This document shows, one piece after another, positions 18,283 to 27,498 of a stretch of DNA of 64,000 nucleotides. Under the pieces are notes generated by a model that was not told the origin of the DNA, did not search any database, and worked only from the letters and a program-made list of their open reading frames with translations. Position 1 is the first letter of the stretch, and every line of letters starts with the position of its first letter. The stretch covers positions 1,116,001 through 1,180,000 of the forward strand of contig CAVZBW010000005.1 in the NCBI GenBank assembly GCA_963773635.1, in the 5' to 3' direction. Source of the DNA: CAVZBW01 sp963773635 (GTDB lineage: Bacteria; Actinomycetota; Acidimicrobiia; Acidimicrobiales; RAAP-2). Both the position numbers and the translations under genes were made by a program.

Positions 18283-18380
18283 GAACCCGTCGCGCCCGCC
18301 CTCGGTACCCTGAGGAGGCCTCCCCGCGCCGAGGCCCGACCACCGGGGCGGCCCGACCCGGTGCCGCGACCCGGTGCCGG

Positions 18381-19526
18381 TCAGCCGAGGACGCCGTGCT
18401 CGCGGAGCTCGGCGATGCGCTTCTCGTCGACCCCCCAGGCGGCGAGCCCTTCGTCGGTGTCCGCACCGGGGAACGACGGCGGCCGCCGGACCGCCGAAGG
18501 CGTGCGGCTGAAACGCGGCGCGGGCGCCGGTTGCACGTCGCCCTCTATCTCCACGAACGTCTGCCGGGCACGGTTGTGGGGATGCTCGTGCGCCTCCCAC
18601 GGGCTGAGCACCGGCGCGCCGCACGCGTCGGTGCCCGCAAAGCACTCGGACCACTCGTCGCGGGTCTTGGTGCGGAAGATCTGCGCGAAGCGCTCCCGCA
18701 TGGCCGGCCACTGCTCCCGATCGTTTTGGTCGGGCAGGCTCGCCGGGTCGATCTCGAGCACTCGCAGGAGCTCGGCATAGAACTGGCGCTCGATGGCGCC
18801 GATCGCGAAGTACTTGCCGTCGGCCGTCTCGTAGGTGCCGTAGAAGGGAGCTGCGCCGTCGAGCATGTTGGAACCGCGGCCCTCTTGCCAGATCCCACCC
18901 CGGCGAAAGGCGTAGATGATCGTCATGAGGGAGGCGGCGCCGTCCACCATCGCCGCGTCCACCACCTGGCCCTCGCCGGAGCGGGATGCCTCGAGCAACG
19001 CGCAGACCACCCCGTAGGCCAGCAACATGCCACCACCGCCAAAGTCGCCGACCAGGTTCAGCGGGGGTGGAGGGGGTTGGTCGGCCCAACCGATGGGCCA
19101 CAGGGCCCCGGCCAGCGCGATGTAGTCGATGTCATGGCCCGCCGCCAGCGCGAACGGCCCGTCCTGGCCCCAACCGGTCATCCGTCCGTAGACCAGCCGA
19201 GGATTGCGCTCGAGACAGACCTCCGGGCCGATGCCCATGCGCTCCGCCACCCCGGGCCGGTACCCCTCGATCAGGGCGTCCGCACCCTCGACCAGGTCGA
19301 GGAGGAGCGCGACCCCCTCGGGCTCCTTGAGGTTCACCGAGACCGAGGGCCGGCTGCGTGCGAGAAAGTCCCAGTGAGCCCCCTCGGAGGCGACGGAGCC
19401 TCCAAACCCGGAACGCTCGATGCGAAGCACATCGGCCCCGGCGTCGGCGAGCAGCATCCCCGCAAACGGTGCCGGTCCGACCCCCGCCAGCTCGATCACC
19501 CGAATCTTGTCAAGGGCTCCGCTCAC
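18381..19526 (-). CDS. CaiB/BaiF-family CoA-transferase, alpha-methylacyl-CoA racemase-like
   Basis: 381 aa. Family III CoA transferase/AMACR fold. The N-terminus IRVIELAGVGPAPFAGMLLA and LLADAGADVLRIER are the CoA-binding strand-turns. GHDIDYIALAG holds the His/Asp pair used as acid-base in AMACR. GEGQVVDAAMVDGAASLM and NLVGDFGGGGM also match the racemase branch better than the formyl-CoA transferase branch. The GTG at 19526 follows GGGGGAGA. Likely role: epimerisation of 2-methyl-branched acyl-CoA in lipid or sterol side-chain breakdown. It is divergent from galK and convergent with the Lrp-domain gene. Confidence 0.88.
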   Translation of the reverse strand: MSGALDKIRVIELAGVGPAPFAGMLLADAGADVLRIERSGFGGSVASEGAHWDFLARSRPSVSVNLKEPEGVALLLDLVEGADALIEGYRPGVAERMGIGPEVCLERNPRLVYGRMTGWGQDGPFALAAGHDIDYIALAGALWPIGWADQPPPPPLNLVGDFGGGGMLLAYGVVCALLEASRSGEGQVVDAAMVDGAASLMTIIYAFRRGGIWQEGRGSNMLDGAAPFYGTYETADGKYFAIGAIERQFYAELLRVLEIDPASLPDQNDREQWPAMRERFAQIFRTKTRDEWSECFAGTDACGAPVLSPWEAHEHPHNRARQTFVEIEGDVQPAPAPRFSRTPSAVRRPPSFPGADTDEGLAAWGVDEKRIAELREHGVLG

Positions 19527-19719
19527 CGATCTCCCCCACTCGCCCGTCGTCCTGGCCCCCGGACTCCGGGGAGCCGGTTCCCGACCGCCGCTGGCTCCGG
19601 GAACGCCTGTTCTCCCAGGATGCTGTCGTCTGGCGATCGCCCGGGTCAATTCGACGCCGTTTGGCGCGCACCCGGGCAGGGCCCTCGATTGGCCACCCCG
19701 TGCCAAGCTGACCCCCACG

Positions 19720-20805
19720 ATGAGCACGCCGAGCTTTGTCGCCCGGGCCCCTGGGCGAGTCAACCTGATCGGGGAGCACACCGATTACAACGCCGGTCTG
19801 GCGCTACCGATGACCATCGATCGGTCGCTCCAGGTGCGCTGGCGGCCGGACCCCGGTTCGCCGACCCTGCGTCTGCGCTCCTCCCAGGAGCACGAGCCCG
19901 CCGTCTTGGACGCCGGGCTGCCGGTGGCATCTGTACGCGAGATCCGACCCGGCTGGGCCCGCTTCCCCGCCGCGGTCGCCTCCCTGCTCGGGGTGACCAC
20001 GGGGGGCACCCTCGAGATCTCCTCGACCGTGCCCTCGGGGGCCGGGTTGTCGTCGAGCGCAGCGCTCTGCGTGGCGTCGGCCCTGGCGCTCGGGGCGGGG
20101 CCGGGCCGTCGGGACGTGCCGGACCTGCCGGACCTGCCGGACCTGCCAGGCTCGGATCCCCTGGCGGTGGCTCGGCTGTGCCAGCGCGCCGAATCCGCCG
20201 CCGGCAGCCCCGTCGGCCTGATGGATCCGCTCGTCTCGATCGTGGGGCGGCGCAACCACGCGGTGCTCATCGACTTTGCGGTGCCCACGTGGTCGCACGT
20301 GTTGCTCCCTGCCGGCCTCGAGGTGCTGGTCGTCGACTCCGGCGAACGCCGGAGCCTGAGCGACAGTCCCTATGGCGAGCGGCGGCGCCAGTGCGAGGAG
20401 GCCGCAGACGAGGTCGGGCGCCTGGGCCGGCTCGAGCTCGAGGACGTGTCACGCCTCGGGTCGCCGACCCTGCGGCGGCGCGCGCGTCACGTCGTGACGG
20501 AGTGTCGGCGGGTGCGAGAGGTGGTCGCCGCACTGGGGGCCGGCGAGCTCGAGGCCATGGGGGCCGCCATGAACGAGAGCCACGAGAGCATGGCGCACGA
20601 CTTCGAGGCCTCGACGCCCCGGATCGACGCCTTGGCGGCCTCGCTCCGGGGCCTCCCTGGCGTCTACGGCGCTCGCATCACCGGAGGAGGCTTCGGTGGT
20701 TGCGTCGTCGCCGCCTGCCGAGAGGGAGCCGGCTTGGCCGAGCGCTGGCCGGGGCGGGCGTGGGTCGTCACGGCGACCGATGGCGCCTCGGTGAAACGCT
20801 CATAG
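19720..20805 (+). CDS. galK: Galactokinase
   Basis: 361 aa. GHMP kinase making galactose-1-phosphate (Leloir pathway). It has the galactokinase signature GRVNLIGEHTDYNAGLALP near residues 12-30, the ATP loop PSGAGLSSSAALCVASAL near 109-126, and C-terminal GARITGGGFGGCVVAA. After the ATP loop there is a short in-frame DLP-DLP-DLP stretch coded by three 9-bp units (20118-20149), an odd low-complexity insert. No galT or galE is adjacent, so this is not a gal operon. The ATG at 19720 gives MSTPSFVARAPGRVNLI. Confidence 0.94.
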   Translation: MSTPSFVARAPGRVNLIGEHTDYNAGLALPMTIDRSLQVRWRPDPGSPTLRLRSSQEHEPAVLDAGLPVASVREIRPGWARFPAAVASLLGVTTGGTLEISSTVPSGAGLSSSAALCVASALALGAGPGRRDVPDLPDLPDLPGSDPLAVARLCQRAESAAGSPVGLMDPLVSIVGRRNHAVLIDFAVPTWSHVLLPAGLEVLVVDSGERRSLSDSPYGERRRQCEEAADEVGRLGRLELEDVSRLGSPTLRRRARHVVTECRRVREVVAALGAGELEAMGAAMNESHESMAHDFEASTPRIDALAASLRGLPGVYGARITGGGFGGCVVAACREGAGLAERWPGRAWVVTATDGASVKRS

Positions 20806-20809
20806 CAGT

Positions 20810-20851
20810 TCAGGACCCAGCGCTCAGGACCCAGCGGTCAGGGCTCAGCGC
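20810..20851. repeat. Three tandem 14-bp units at the galK/trpD convergent junction
   Basis: TCAGGACCCAGCGC, TCAGGACCCAGCGG and TCAGGGCTCAGCGC lie head to tail. The third unit begins with the TCA that is the trpD stop on the minus strand, so it encodes the TrpD C-terminus (ERAEP-stop). The array fills the whole gap between the two genes. Confidence 0.85.
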
Positions 20852-21920
20852 GCTCCGCGGCCTCATTCGAGGCCCTGGCCAGCTCTTCGAGGACGGCGAG
20901 CGCCCGACCCTGGTCGAGCGATCGACACGCGGCGGCCACTCCCTCTTCGAGCGATTCGGCGTGGCCGTAGACCACCAGGGCGGCAGCCGCGTTGAGGACG
21001 CCGATGTCCCGGCACGCACCCGTGTGACCCTCGAGGACGCCACGTATGACCTGCGCATTCCAGGCGGCGTCGCCGCCACGCAGCTCGGCGAGCGTGGAGG
21101 TGGGGAACCCGAGGGTCGTCGGGTCGATCCGCCGCCGGCGGACGTCGAACGAGCCGTCGGGCGTGCCGACCACGTCGAGCACGGTGGACGGCGACGTGAC
21201 GCTGAGCTCGTCCAAGCCGTCGTCGGCATAGGCCACGAACGCACGGCGGCAGCCGTTGGCCCCGAGCACCGAGGCCATCAGGTCGGCCATCGCCGGGTCG
21301 CTCACCCCGACCAGCCGGTGCCGCGCCCTCGCGGGATTGGTGAGTGGGCCGAGAAAGTTGAAGATCGTCGGCACCCCGAGGTCCTTGCGGACGGGGCCCG
21401 CGTGGCGCATGGCCGGATGGAACCGTGGGGCCAGGCAGAAGGCCATGCCCGACCGCTCGAGGCAGGCCGCCACGCCCTCGGGTCCGAGATCGACCACCAC
21501 CCCCAACGCCTCGAGGACATCCGCGGTCCCGACCGACGACGACTGGGCCCGGTTGCCGTGCTTGCAGACCCTGGCGCCGGCGCCGGCCGCGATGAGGGCG
21601 GCCAGCGTCGACACGTTGATGCTGCCCAACCGGTCTCCGCCCGTGCCGACGACGTCCAGCAGGTCTCCCGGCAACGTGAGCGGCACGGCGTGGTCGAGCA
21701 TGGAGCGGGCGAGGCCGGTCACCTCCTCAACCGTCTCGCCCTTGATCCGCCAGGCGACGAGCAGGGCGGCGATCCGGGCCGGTGTGGCGCGGCCGTCGAG
21801 GATCTCGCCCATGACGGCGGACGCCTGCTCCGTGGTCAGGGCGCGACCGCCCATGATCGAGTCGAGGACGTACGACCAGCCCCCGGCGCGCTCGAACGGC
21901 TCGGGCCCAGCCTCAGCCAT
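20838..21920 (-). CDS. trpD: Anthranilate phosphoribosyltransferase
   Basis: 360 aa. Second step of tryptophan synthesis: anthranilate plus PRPP. Signatures are DVVGTGGDRLGSINVSTLAA (PRPP loop), VCKHGNRAQSSSVGTADVLE, FHPAMRHAGPVRKDLGVPTI and FNFLGPLTNPA. The second metal motif DE appears in DDGLDELS. The ATG at 21920 is used; an open extension upstream overlaps whiB and looks non-coding. It is a solitary trp gene, 26 bp downstream of whiB, on the same strand. Confidence 0.95.
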   Translation of the reverse strand: MAEAGPEPFERAGGWSYVLDSIMGGRALTTEQASAVMGEILDGRATPARIAALLVAWRIKGETVEEVTGLARSMLDHAVPLTLPGDLLDVVGTGGDRLGSINVSTLAALIAAGAGARVCKHGNRAQSSSVGTADVLEALGVVVDLGPEGVAACLERSGMAFCLAPRFHPAMRHAGPVRKDLGVPTIFNFLGPLTNPARARHRLVGVSDPAMADLMASVLGANGCRRAFVAYADDGLDELSVTSPSTVLDVVGTPDGSFDVRRRRIDPTTLGFPTSTLAELRGGDAAWNAQVIRGVLEGHTGACRDIGVLNAAAALVVYGHAESLEEGVAAACRSLDQGRALAVLEELARASNEAAERAEP

Positions 21921-21946
21921 CGACCCCGCCGCCGGCGACGGCCGGC

Positions 21947-22183
21947 TCAGGCGGACTTGCGTCGCTGGCGCACGATGCGCCGGCGCTCGCGTTCCGTGGT
22001 GCCCCCCCAGATGCCCTCGCGCTCGCGATGCCCCAAGGCGTGCTCCAGGCACGGCTCGCGTACCGGGCACTGCCCGCAGATGGCCTTTGCCGGTGCCGCA
22101 TCCGCCTCGTCCTCCGTGGCCGGGTAAAAGACCTCAGCGTCGATGCCCCGGCAGGCGGCTCGTCTGCGCCAGCTGGCAGTCAT
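21947..22183 (-). CDS. WhiB-family iron-sulfur regulator
   Basis: 78 aa. WhiB-like proteins hold a [4Fe-4S] cluster sensitive to O2/NO and bind sigma factors; they are confined to Actinomycetota and their phages. The four ligands are C11, C36, C39 and C45 (CxxCx5C is CGQCPVREPC), followed by the turn GIWGG at 57-61 and a basic DNA-binding tail RERRRIVRQRRK. The ATG at 22183 has AAGGAAG about 8 nt upstream. It lies downstream of the Fur/erythrin/DUF3501 genes on the same strand, a plausible redox grouping. Confidence 0.94.
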   Translation of the reverse strand: MTASWRRRAACRGIDAEVFYPATEDEADAAPAKAICGQCPVREPCLEHALGHREREGIWGGTTERERRRIVRQRRKSA

Positions 22184-22352
22184 GGATCTAACTTCCTTAC
22201 TGGTTGGAATCACGGGTCCTCCCGTTCCCACCCTCGCCTGGCCGCTCACCATGGTGAACAGGCGTCGCCGGACCGGAATTTCGGGAGAACGACAAGTATG
22301 GCGTAGGCGCTCCTGCCGTGTAAAGACCGGGACCCAATTTCGGCGCCCCCGC
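22184..22352. promoter_or_regulatory. whiB upstream region
   Basis: 169 bp between the DUF3501 stop and the whiB start, AT-richer than its surroundings. It probably holds the whiB promoter; whiB genes usually have their own. No operator palindrome stands out. Confidence 0.35.
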
Positions 22353-23015
22353 TCAATCGATGGGCTGGAGCTGGGTGCGCCCCCGCAGGTCTCCGGCCAG
22401 CTCCGACCGAGTCGCATCGCTCAGTGCCGTCTGGGCCACGTACTCGGGGTGGCGCACGGCGAGGAAGGCGGGACCCGACTCCAGGCGCTCGGCCGCACCC
22501 TCCGGGAAGGGAAACCGCAGATAGTGCACCGCCGGGGTCACTTCCTCCCGGGTGAGGGCGTCGGCGTGAGTGCCCTCCGGCAGGCTCTTCACGACGAGGG
22601 GGTCAGTTCCGGGTCCGAGCTCGATCTGCAGGGCTCGCTCCACACCGACCAGGGCCGGCAGCCAGGTTCGGAGCTCCTCTTCGGTCGTGAGCTCGATGAA
22701 CAGGGTCCCCGACAGCTCGCCCGGAAGCGGCAGCAACCGGTTGTAGACGTCGAGCTCGGTCTGGATGGCGTCGTCCGACAGGATCCGCTCCGCCCGGACC
22801 ATCTCGTGGACCTGGAAGCGCACGGTCTCGAGCGACTCGAAGACGAGGGTCATGATCGGACCGAGCGAGATCCGGCGTAGCCGCTTCTGCTCGATCACCT
22901 GGCGTCGGTAGCCGTCGCGGACGCGTTCATAGGCGCGCAGGTCCAGCACGTCGTCGAGCGTGAGGATCCTGCCGGGTTGCGGCTGCGGCTGCCCCGGCTC
23001 GTTGCTGACGGTCAT
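22353..23015 (-). CDS. DUF3501 family protein
   Basis: 220 aa. Unknown biochemical function; DUF3501 genes repeatedly neighbour rubrerythrin genes. Visible are the N-terminal ILTLDDVLDLRAYERVRDGYR and the charged RRISLGPIMTLVFESLETVRF segment followed by QVHEMVRAERI, the conserved core of the family. The rest is alpha/beta with an acidic middle. There are no membrane segments or metal-binding cysteines. The ATG at 23015 is used; the 17 codons upstream are unlike the family. It is downstream of the erythrin gene on the same strand. Confidence 0.85.
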   Translation of the reverse strand: MTVSNEPGQPQPQPGRILTLDDVLDLRAYERVRDGYRRQVIEQKRLRRISLGPIMTLVFESLETVRFQVHEMVRAERILSDDAIQTELDVYNRLLPLPGELSGTLFIELTTEEELRTWLPALVGVERALQIELGPGTDPLVVKSLPEGTHADALTREEVTPAVHYLRFPFPEGAAERLESGPAFLAVRHPEYVAQTALSDATRSELAGDLRGRTQLQPID

Positions 23016-23141
23016 GGGCACGATTCCTTCATGTCGCGTGTCATAACCCAGAGACGGCACGACCACCGGGCCGATGAGCCCAGTGGTCGTGCCTTCGGCT
23101 GATGAGGCCTCGACTGATGAGACCCCGGCCGACGAGGAGGG

Positions 23142-23561
<420 letters not shown>

Positions 23562-23628
23562 ATTCCTCTCTTTTCTTTTCGTCGATCTGCTGCTCAATGT
23601 TTCTGCTGATGGATGATCTACGGCCCGA

Positions 23629-24051
23629 CTACCACGTCCGGCAGTCCTCGCAGACGCCCCGGAACACGATCTCCGCGGTCCCCACCTCGAAACCCTGCAC
23701 CGCGTCGGGCGGCACGGTCAACGCCGGGAAGTCCACGCGCACGTCGCGGACCTTGCCGCACTCCCGGCACACCAGGTGGTGATGGGGCGCCTCCACGTTG
23801 GGATCGAACCGCACCATCCCCGTGCCGAGATCGAGGGGCTTGATCTCCCCCAGCTCGGCGAGCTCGTGCAGGGTCTGGTAGACGGTCTTGAGCGAGATCG
23901 TCTCCATCTCCGTGCTCGCGACCTCGTAGACGGCCTCGGCGGACGGGTGGGTGACGTTGCCCTGGAGCACACGGAAGATGCACTGGCGCTGGGGGGTCAC
24001 CTTGCGGCCGGAGGAGCGGAACAGTTCCGTCAGGTCCTCTGGGCACTTCAC
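23629..24051 (-). CDS. Fur-family metal/peroxide-responsive repressor (PerR-like)
   Basis: 140 aa. Winged-helix repressor. The DNA-recognition region is GRKVTPQRQCIFRVLQ...SLKTVYQTLHELAELGEI, the regulatory metal site includes HHHLVCRECGKVRDV, and a second CxxC lies at the end (GVCEDC) for structural zinc. Leading an erythrin/DUF3501 run suggests peroxide sensing rather than iron uptake control, but Fur and PerR cannot be told apart by sequence alone. The GTG at 24051 is the start. A candidate operator lies 15 bp upstream. Confidence 0.9.
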   Translation of the reverse strand: MKCPEDLTELFRSSGRKVTPQRQCIFRVLQGNVTHPSAEAVYEVASTEMETISLKTVYQTLHELAELGEIKPLDLGTGMVRFDPNVEAPHHHLVCRECGKVRDVRVDFPALTVPPDAVQGFEVGTAEIVFRGVCEDCRTW

Positions 24052-24066
24052 GCGGTGGAGTTTATC

Positions 24067-24079
24067 ACCAATGATTGTT
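24067..24079. promoter_or_regulatory. Candidate Fur/PerR operator between fur and glpD
   Basis: ACCAATGATTGTT is a 13-bp pseudo-palindrome (5 of 6 pairs match) in an AT-rich patch. On the minus strand it lies between a possible -35 TTGTCA (24088-24093 region) and a possible -10 TGATAAACT, so binding would block fur transcription. It could also affect glpD, which starts at 24131. This is inference from pattern only. Confidence 0.4.
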
Positions 24080-24130
24080 GTTTGACAACGCTTGTGAAGA
24101 TCCGTTCGGGTCGTCGCCTAGGCTGACCTC

Positions 24131-25942
24131 GTGGCGAGCTTCGATCGGGCCGCGGCCTTGGAACGGCTCGGGGCGGAGCAATTCGACGTGCTGGTCGTCG
24201 GCGGCGGCATCACCGGAGCAGGGGTGGCGCTCGATGCGGCGGCGAGGGGCTTCCGAACGGCGCTGGTCGAGGCGTCCGACTTTGCCTCGGGGACCTCCTC
24301 CAAGTCGTCCAAGATGGTGCACGGTGGGATCCGTTACCTCCAGCAGAGAGAATTCCGCCTCGTCTACGAGAACCTCGCCGAGCGGCAACGGCTCCTCGAG
24401 AACGCCCCGCACCTGGTCTCGCCGCTGCCGTTCGTGATCCCCCTCTTTGGCGACCGGGGAGCGGTCTCGAAGGCGGTGACGCGTTCGTTCTCCGTGGCCC
24501 TCTGGCTCTACGACCTGACCGGAGGCGTCCGAATCGGGAGGCGCCACCGGCGGTTGAGTCAAGCCGAGGTCCTCCGCCACCTCCCGTCGTTGCGCACCGA
24601 CCGTCTGGTGGCCGGCTTCCTCTACTTCGATGCGAGGGCGGACGACGCCCGGCTGACGCTGGCGGTGGCGCGGACCGCAGCGCTCGACCACGGAGCCGTC
24701 GTGGCCAACTACGCGCCCGTGGTCGAGCTCAACCACGACGCTGGCCGTATCAGCGGGGCCGTCGTGCGCCCCGTCGGCGCGGATCCCCTCGAGGTCCGGG
24801 CACGAGCCGTGGTCAACGCCACCGGCGTGTGGGCCGGCGGGGTCGCGGCACTCGACGCGCCCGGAGCCGTGCCCTCGCTCCGGCCCGCCAAGGGCATCCA
24901 CGTGACCGTCCCGGCGAGCCGGTTTCCCGCGGACATCGCGGCGACCATTCCGGTGCGCGAAGACCGTCGCGTCATCTTCGTCGTCCCCTGGCCGGAGGTC
25001 GACATGGTCTACCTCGGCACGACCGACACCGGGTACGAGGGACCGCTCGACAAACCGGCATGCACGACCGAGGACGTGGACTACCTTCTCCGGGCCGCCA
25101 ACGCCGTGACCACGACGAAGCTGACGCGCGCCGACGTCACCGGCGCCTGGGTGGGCCTGCGGCCGCTCCTGGCCCCCGACGCCTCGCGCGCCAAGCTGAG
25201 CGAGCGGACGTCGGATCTCTCGCGACGCCACTCGGTCACGACCTCGCGGCAAGGGCTCGTCACGGTCACCGGGGGCAAGCTCACCACCTACCGCAAGATG
25301 GCCCAGGACACCGTCGATCGCGTCGTCGAGCTCCTCGACGCGGGCCCCCGCCGGACGGTGACCCAGCATCTTCGGCTGAGGGGTGCCCCCACCGAAGGCG
25401 AGGGCGTCGACCCGCCGGCGGCCCGGGCGTCCGTCCCGCTCCCCCGGGGCGAACCGTGCAACGAGGCGGGCCGGCACGAAACGGCCCCGAGACTGCGCAG
25501 TCACCTCTGGGCGCGCTATGGCACGGAGGCGACCGACGTGCTCCGCCTCGCGGAGGGCCGCCCCGAGTTGCTCCAACCGGTCGTCGACGGCCTCCCCTAT
25601 ATCGGGGCCGAGGTCCTCTACGCCGCACGGGAGGAGATGGCGCAGACGCTCGACGACGTGCTCGCACGACGCACCAGAGCCCTCATCCAGGACGCCGCCG
25701 GCGCCGCCGACGCCGCTCCCCGGGTCGCGAGCCTCGTGGCCCCCGTGTTGGGTTGGGATCCGGAGAGGGCTTCGACGGCCGCCCGGGAGTTCGCCGAGTC
25801 CGCGAGGCGGGACCTCGAGCGGGCGACCGCCGGGGACACCTCCGACGGCGACGGCCCGGCGGCCGCGGCGCCGACGGGTGGGCCTCGGGCCCGCGCCGAG
25901 TCAACCGAGGTCGCTCCCGGCTGCGGGCCGGGCCCCGGGTGA
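24131..25942 (+). CDS. glpD: FAD-dependent glycerol-3-phosphate dehydrogenase
   Basis: 603 aa. Oxidises sn-glycerol 3-phosphate to dihydroxyacetone phosphate at the membrane, feeding electrons to quinone. The dinucleotide-binding loop is VVGGGITGAGVALDAAARG near residues 21-39, and the GlpD motifs SSKSSKMVHGGIRYLQQ and VTGGKLTTYRKMAQD are intact. The C-terminal helical domain begins near 465; the last about 35 residues are a Pro/Ala/Gly tail. The GTG at 24131 is used. Its stop overlaps the next start by 4 nt (GTGA). Confidence 0.95.
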   Translation: MASFDRAAALERLGAEQFDVLVVGGGITGAGVALDAAARGFRTALVEASDFASGTSSKSSKMVHGGIRYLQQREFRLVYENLAERQRLLENAPHLVSPLPFVIPLFGDRGAVSKAVTRSFSVALWLYDLTGGVRIGRRHRRLSQAEVLRHLPSLRTDRLVAGFLYFDARADDARLTLAVARTAALDHGAVVANYAPVVELNHDAGRISGAVVRPVGADPLEVRARAVVNATGVWAGGVAALDAPGAVPSLRPAKGIHVTVPASRFPADIAATIPVREDRRVIFVVPWPEVDMVYLGTTDTGYEGPLDKPACTTEDVDYLLRAANAVTTTKLTRADVTGAWVGLRPLLAPDASRAKLSERTSDLSRRHSVTTSRQGLVTVTGGKLTTYRKMAQDTVDRVVELLDAGPRRTVTQHLRLRGAPTEGEGVDPPAARASVPLPRGEPCNEAGRHETAPRLRSHLWARYGTEATDVLRLAEGRPELLQPVVDGLPYIGAEVLYAAREEMAQTLDDVLARRTRALIQDAAGAADAAPRVASLVAPVLGWDPERASTAAREFAESARRDLERATAGDTSDGDGPAAAAPTGGPRARAESTEVAPGCGPGPG

Positions 25943-27498
25943 GCCGGCCCCGTCGGTCCCCTGCGCTCCCGAGCCCGGTGGAGGGGGAGGCCGGGTCCAT
26001 CGCCGATCGCCTCTCATCCCCCTCCGTCGAGGTACCCGAGGGCCTGCTGCGCGCCATCGAGGGGGACGGCGTCGAGGTCGTGCGCAAGGAAGCGGCGCTG
26101 ATCGAGGCCTCCCGTGACTGGTGGCCCGTCTCGATCGGGTGGGCGGCGCAGGGCCTGGTGCCGCGACGCCCGGGCGCGGTGGTGTGCCCAACGAGCACGG
26201 AGCAGGTCAGCAAGGTGCTGTCCCGGTGCAACAAGGCGGGCGTGCCGGTGACGCCCTCGGGCGGACGCAGCGGAGTCTGCGGCGGTGCGGTCCCCGTCCA
26301 CGGGGGCATTGCGCTCGACCTGACTCCCCTGTCGGGACTCGAGGCGGTCGACGAGGCGTCGCTCACGGTCGACGTGCGCGCCGGCACCTTTGGCCCGGAT
26401 CTCGAGGCGGGGCTGGCTGCTTGCGGCGCGGGTTACACGGCGGGGCACCGGCCGCAGTCGATGGACCTCTCCACCGTCGGGGGATGGCTCGCGTGCCGGG
26501 GGGCCGGGCAGTACTCGACCCGATACGGAAAGATCGAGGACATAACCGTCGGGCTCGTGGCCGTGCTGGCCGACGGCACGGTCGTCGACACCCGGCACGA
26601 GGCTCCGAGGTCCGCCACCGGTCCGAGCCTGACGCAGCTGTTCTTGGGATCGGAGGGTGCGCTGGGCGTCATCACGCTGGCACGCCTGCGCATCCGTCCC
26701 CGCCCGGCCGGGCAAGCGCGCCGGGCCTTCGGGTTCGCGTCCTTTGACCAGGGCCTCGACGCCTGTCGGCGAATGCTGCGGCGCGGGGCCACCCCCGCGG
26801 TCCTGCGGCTCTACGACGCCGCCGAGTCGACGCGCAACTTCGAGGAGACGTCCTCGTGCGTCCTGATCGTCCTCGACGAGGCGGACCCCGGCCTGGTCGA
26901 CACGACGATGCGGATCGTGGACGAAGAGGTCGACCTCGACCGCTCATCGGGGGCCGTGACGCTCGACCAGGGCCTCGTGGCGCGCTGGCTGACCCATCGC
27001 AACGACGTCTCGGCCCTCGCCCCCCTGTGGCAGTCCGGCATCGTCGTCGATACCGCCGAGGTGGCCGGACCCTGGAGCGTGCTGCCGACGCTCGCCCGCG
27101 AGGTGCCCGACGCTCTGCGATCGATCGAGGGGACGCTCGTGGCGTCCGTCCACCAGTCCCACGCCTACGCCGACGGCGCCTGCCTCTACTTCACCTTCGC
27201 CGGCCGGGCCGGTGATGGGCCCTCCGACCCGGCCGACGCGGACCCCCGTGACCTCTCGCCGGCGGAGTCCTACTACCGGGCCGCCTGGGACGCCGTGAGC
27301 GAAACGGTGGTGCGGCACGGCGCGGCGATCAGCCACCACCACGGGATCGGGGTCAACCGGGGCCGGTTCCTGCCCGATGCGCTCGGGACCGGGCTGGGCG
27401 TCCTCGAGAAGATCAAGGCGGCCCTCGATCCGCAGGGCATCCTCAATCCCGGGACGCTCGGCCTCCCGTCACCCTTTGGGGAGGTGTCCTGGCCTTGA
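25939..27498 (+). CDS. FAD-binding oxidase, alkyl-dihydroxyacetonephosphate synthase-like
   Basis: 519 aa. Vanillyl-alcohol-oxidase (PCMH) fold flavoprotein. FAD-binding segments are VCPTSTEQVSKVLSRCNKAG and PSGGRSGVCGGAVPVHGG, then SMDLSTVGGWLACRGAGQYS and LFLGSEGALGVIT. The C-terminal domain has SYYRAAWDAV and HHHGIGVNRGRF, the His-rich active-site motif of alkyl-DHAP synthase. That enzyme swaps the acyl of acyl-DHAP for a fatty alcohol to start ether lipids. Similar flavoproteins sit beside glpD in mycobacteria without proven activity, so the reaction is unassigned. The start overlaps glpD and the stop overlaps glpK by 4 nt. Confidence 0.85.
   Translation: MSRPRRSPALPSPVEGEAGSIADRLSSPSVEVPEGLLRAIEGDGVEVVRKEAALIEASRDWWPVSIGWAAQGLVPRRPGAVVCPTSTEQVSKVLSRCNKAGVPVTPSGGRSGVCGGAVPVHGGIALDLTPLSGLEAVDEASLTVDVRAGTFGPDLEAGLAACGAGYTAGHRPQSMDLSTVGGWLACRGAGQYSTRYGKIEDITVGLVAVLADGTVVDTRHEAPRSATGPSLTQLFLGSEGALGVITLARLRIRPRPAGQARRAFGFASFDQGLDACRRMLRRGATPAVLRLYDAAESTRNFEETSSCVLIVLDEADPGLVDTTMRIVDEEVDLDRSSGAVTLDQGLVARWLTHRNDVSALAPLWQSGIVVDTAEVAGPWSVLPTLAREVPDALRSIEGTLVASVHQSHAYADGACLYFTFAGRAGDGPSDPADADPRDLSPAESYYRAAWDAVSETVVRHGAAISHHHGIGVNRGRFLPDALGTGLGVLEKIKAALDPQGILNPGTLGLPSPFGEVSWP

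Noticed and set aside
18396..22127. About 1240-codon plus-strand open frame over the CoA-transferase, galK and trpD
   Set aside because: It crosses three good genes on both strands in another frame; shadow.
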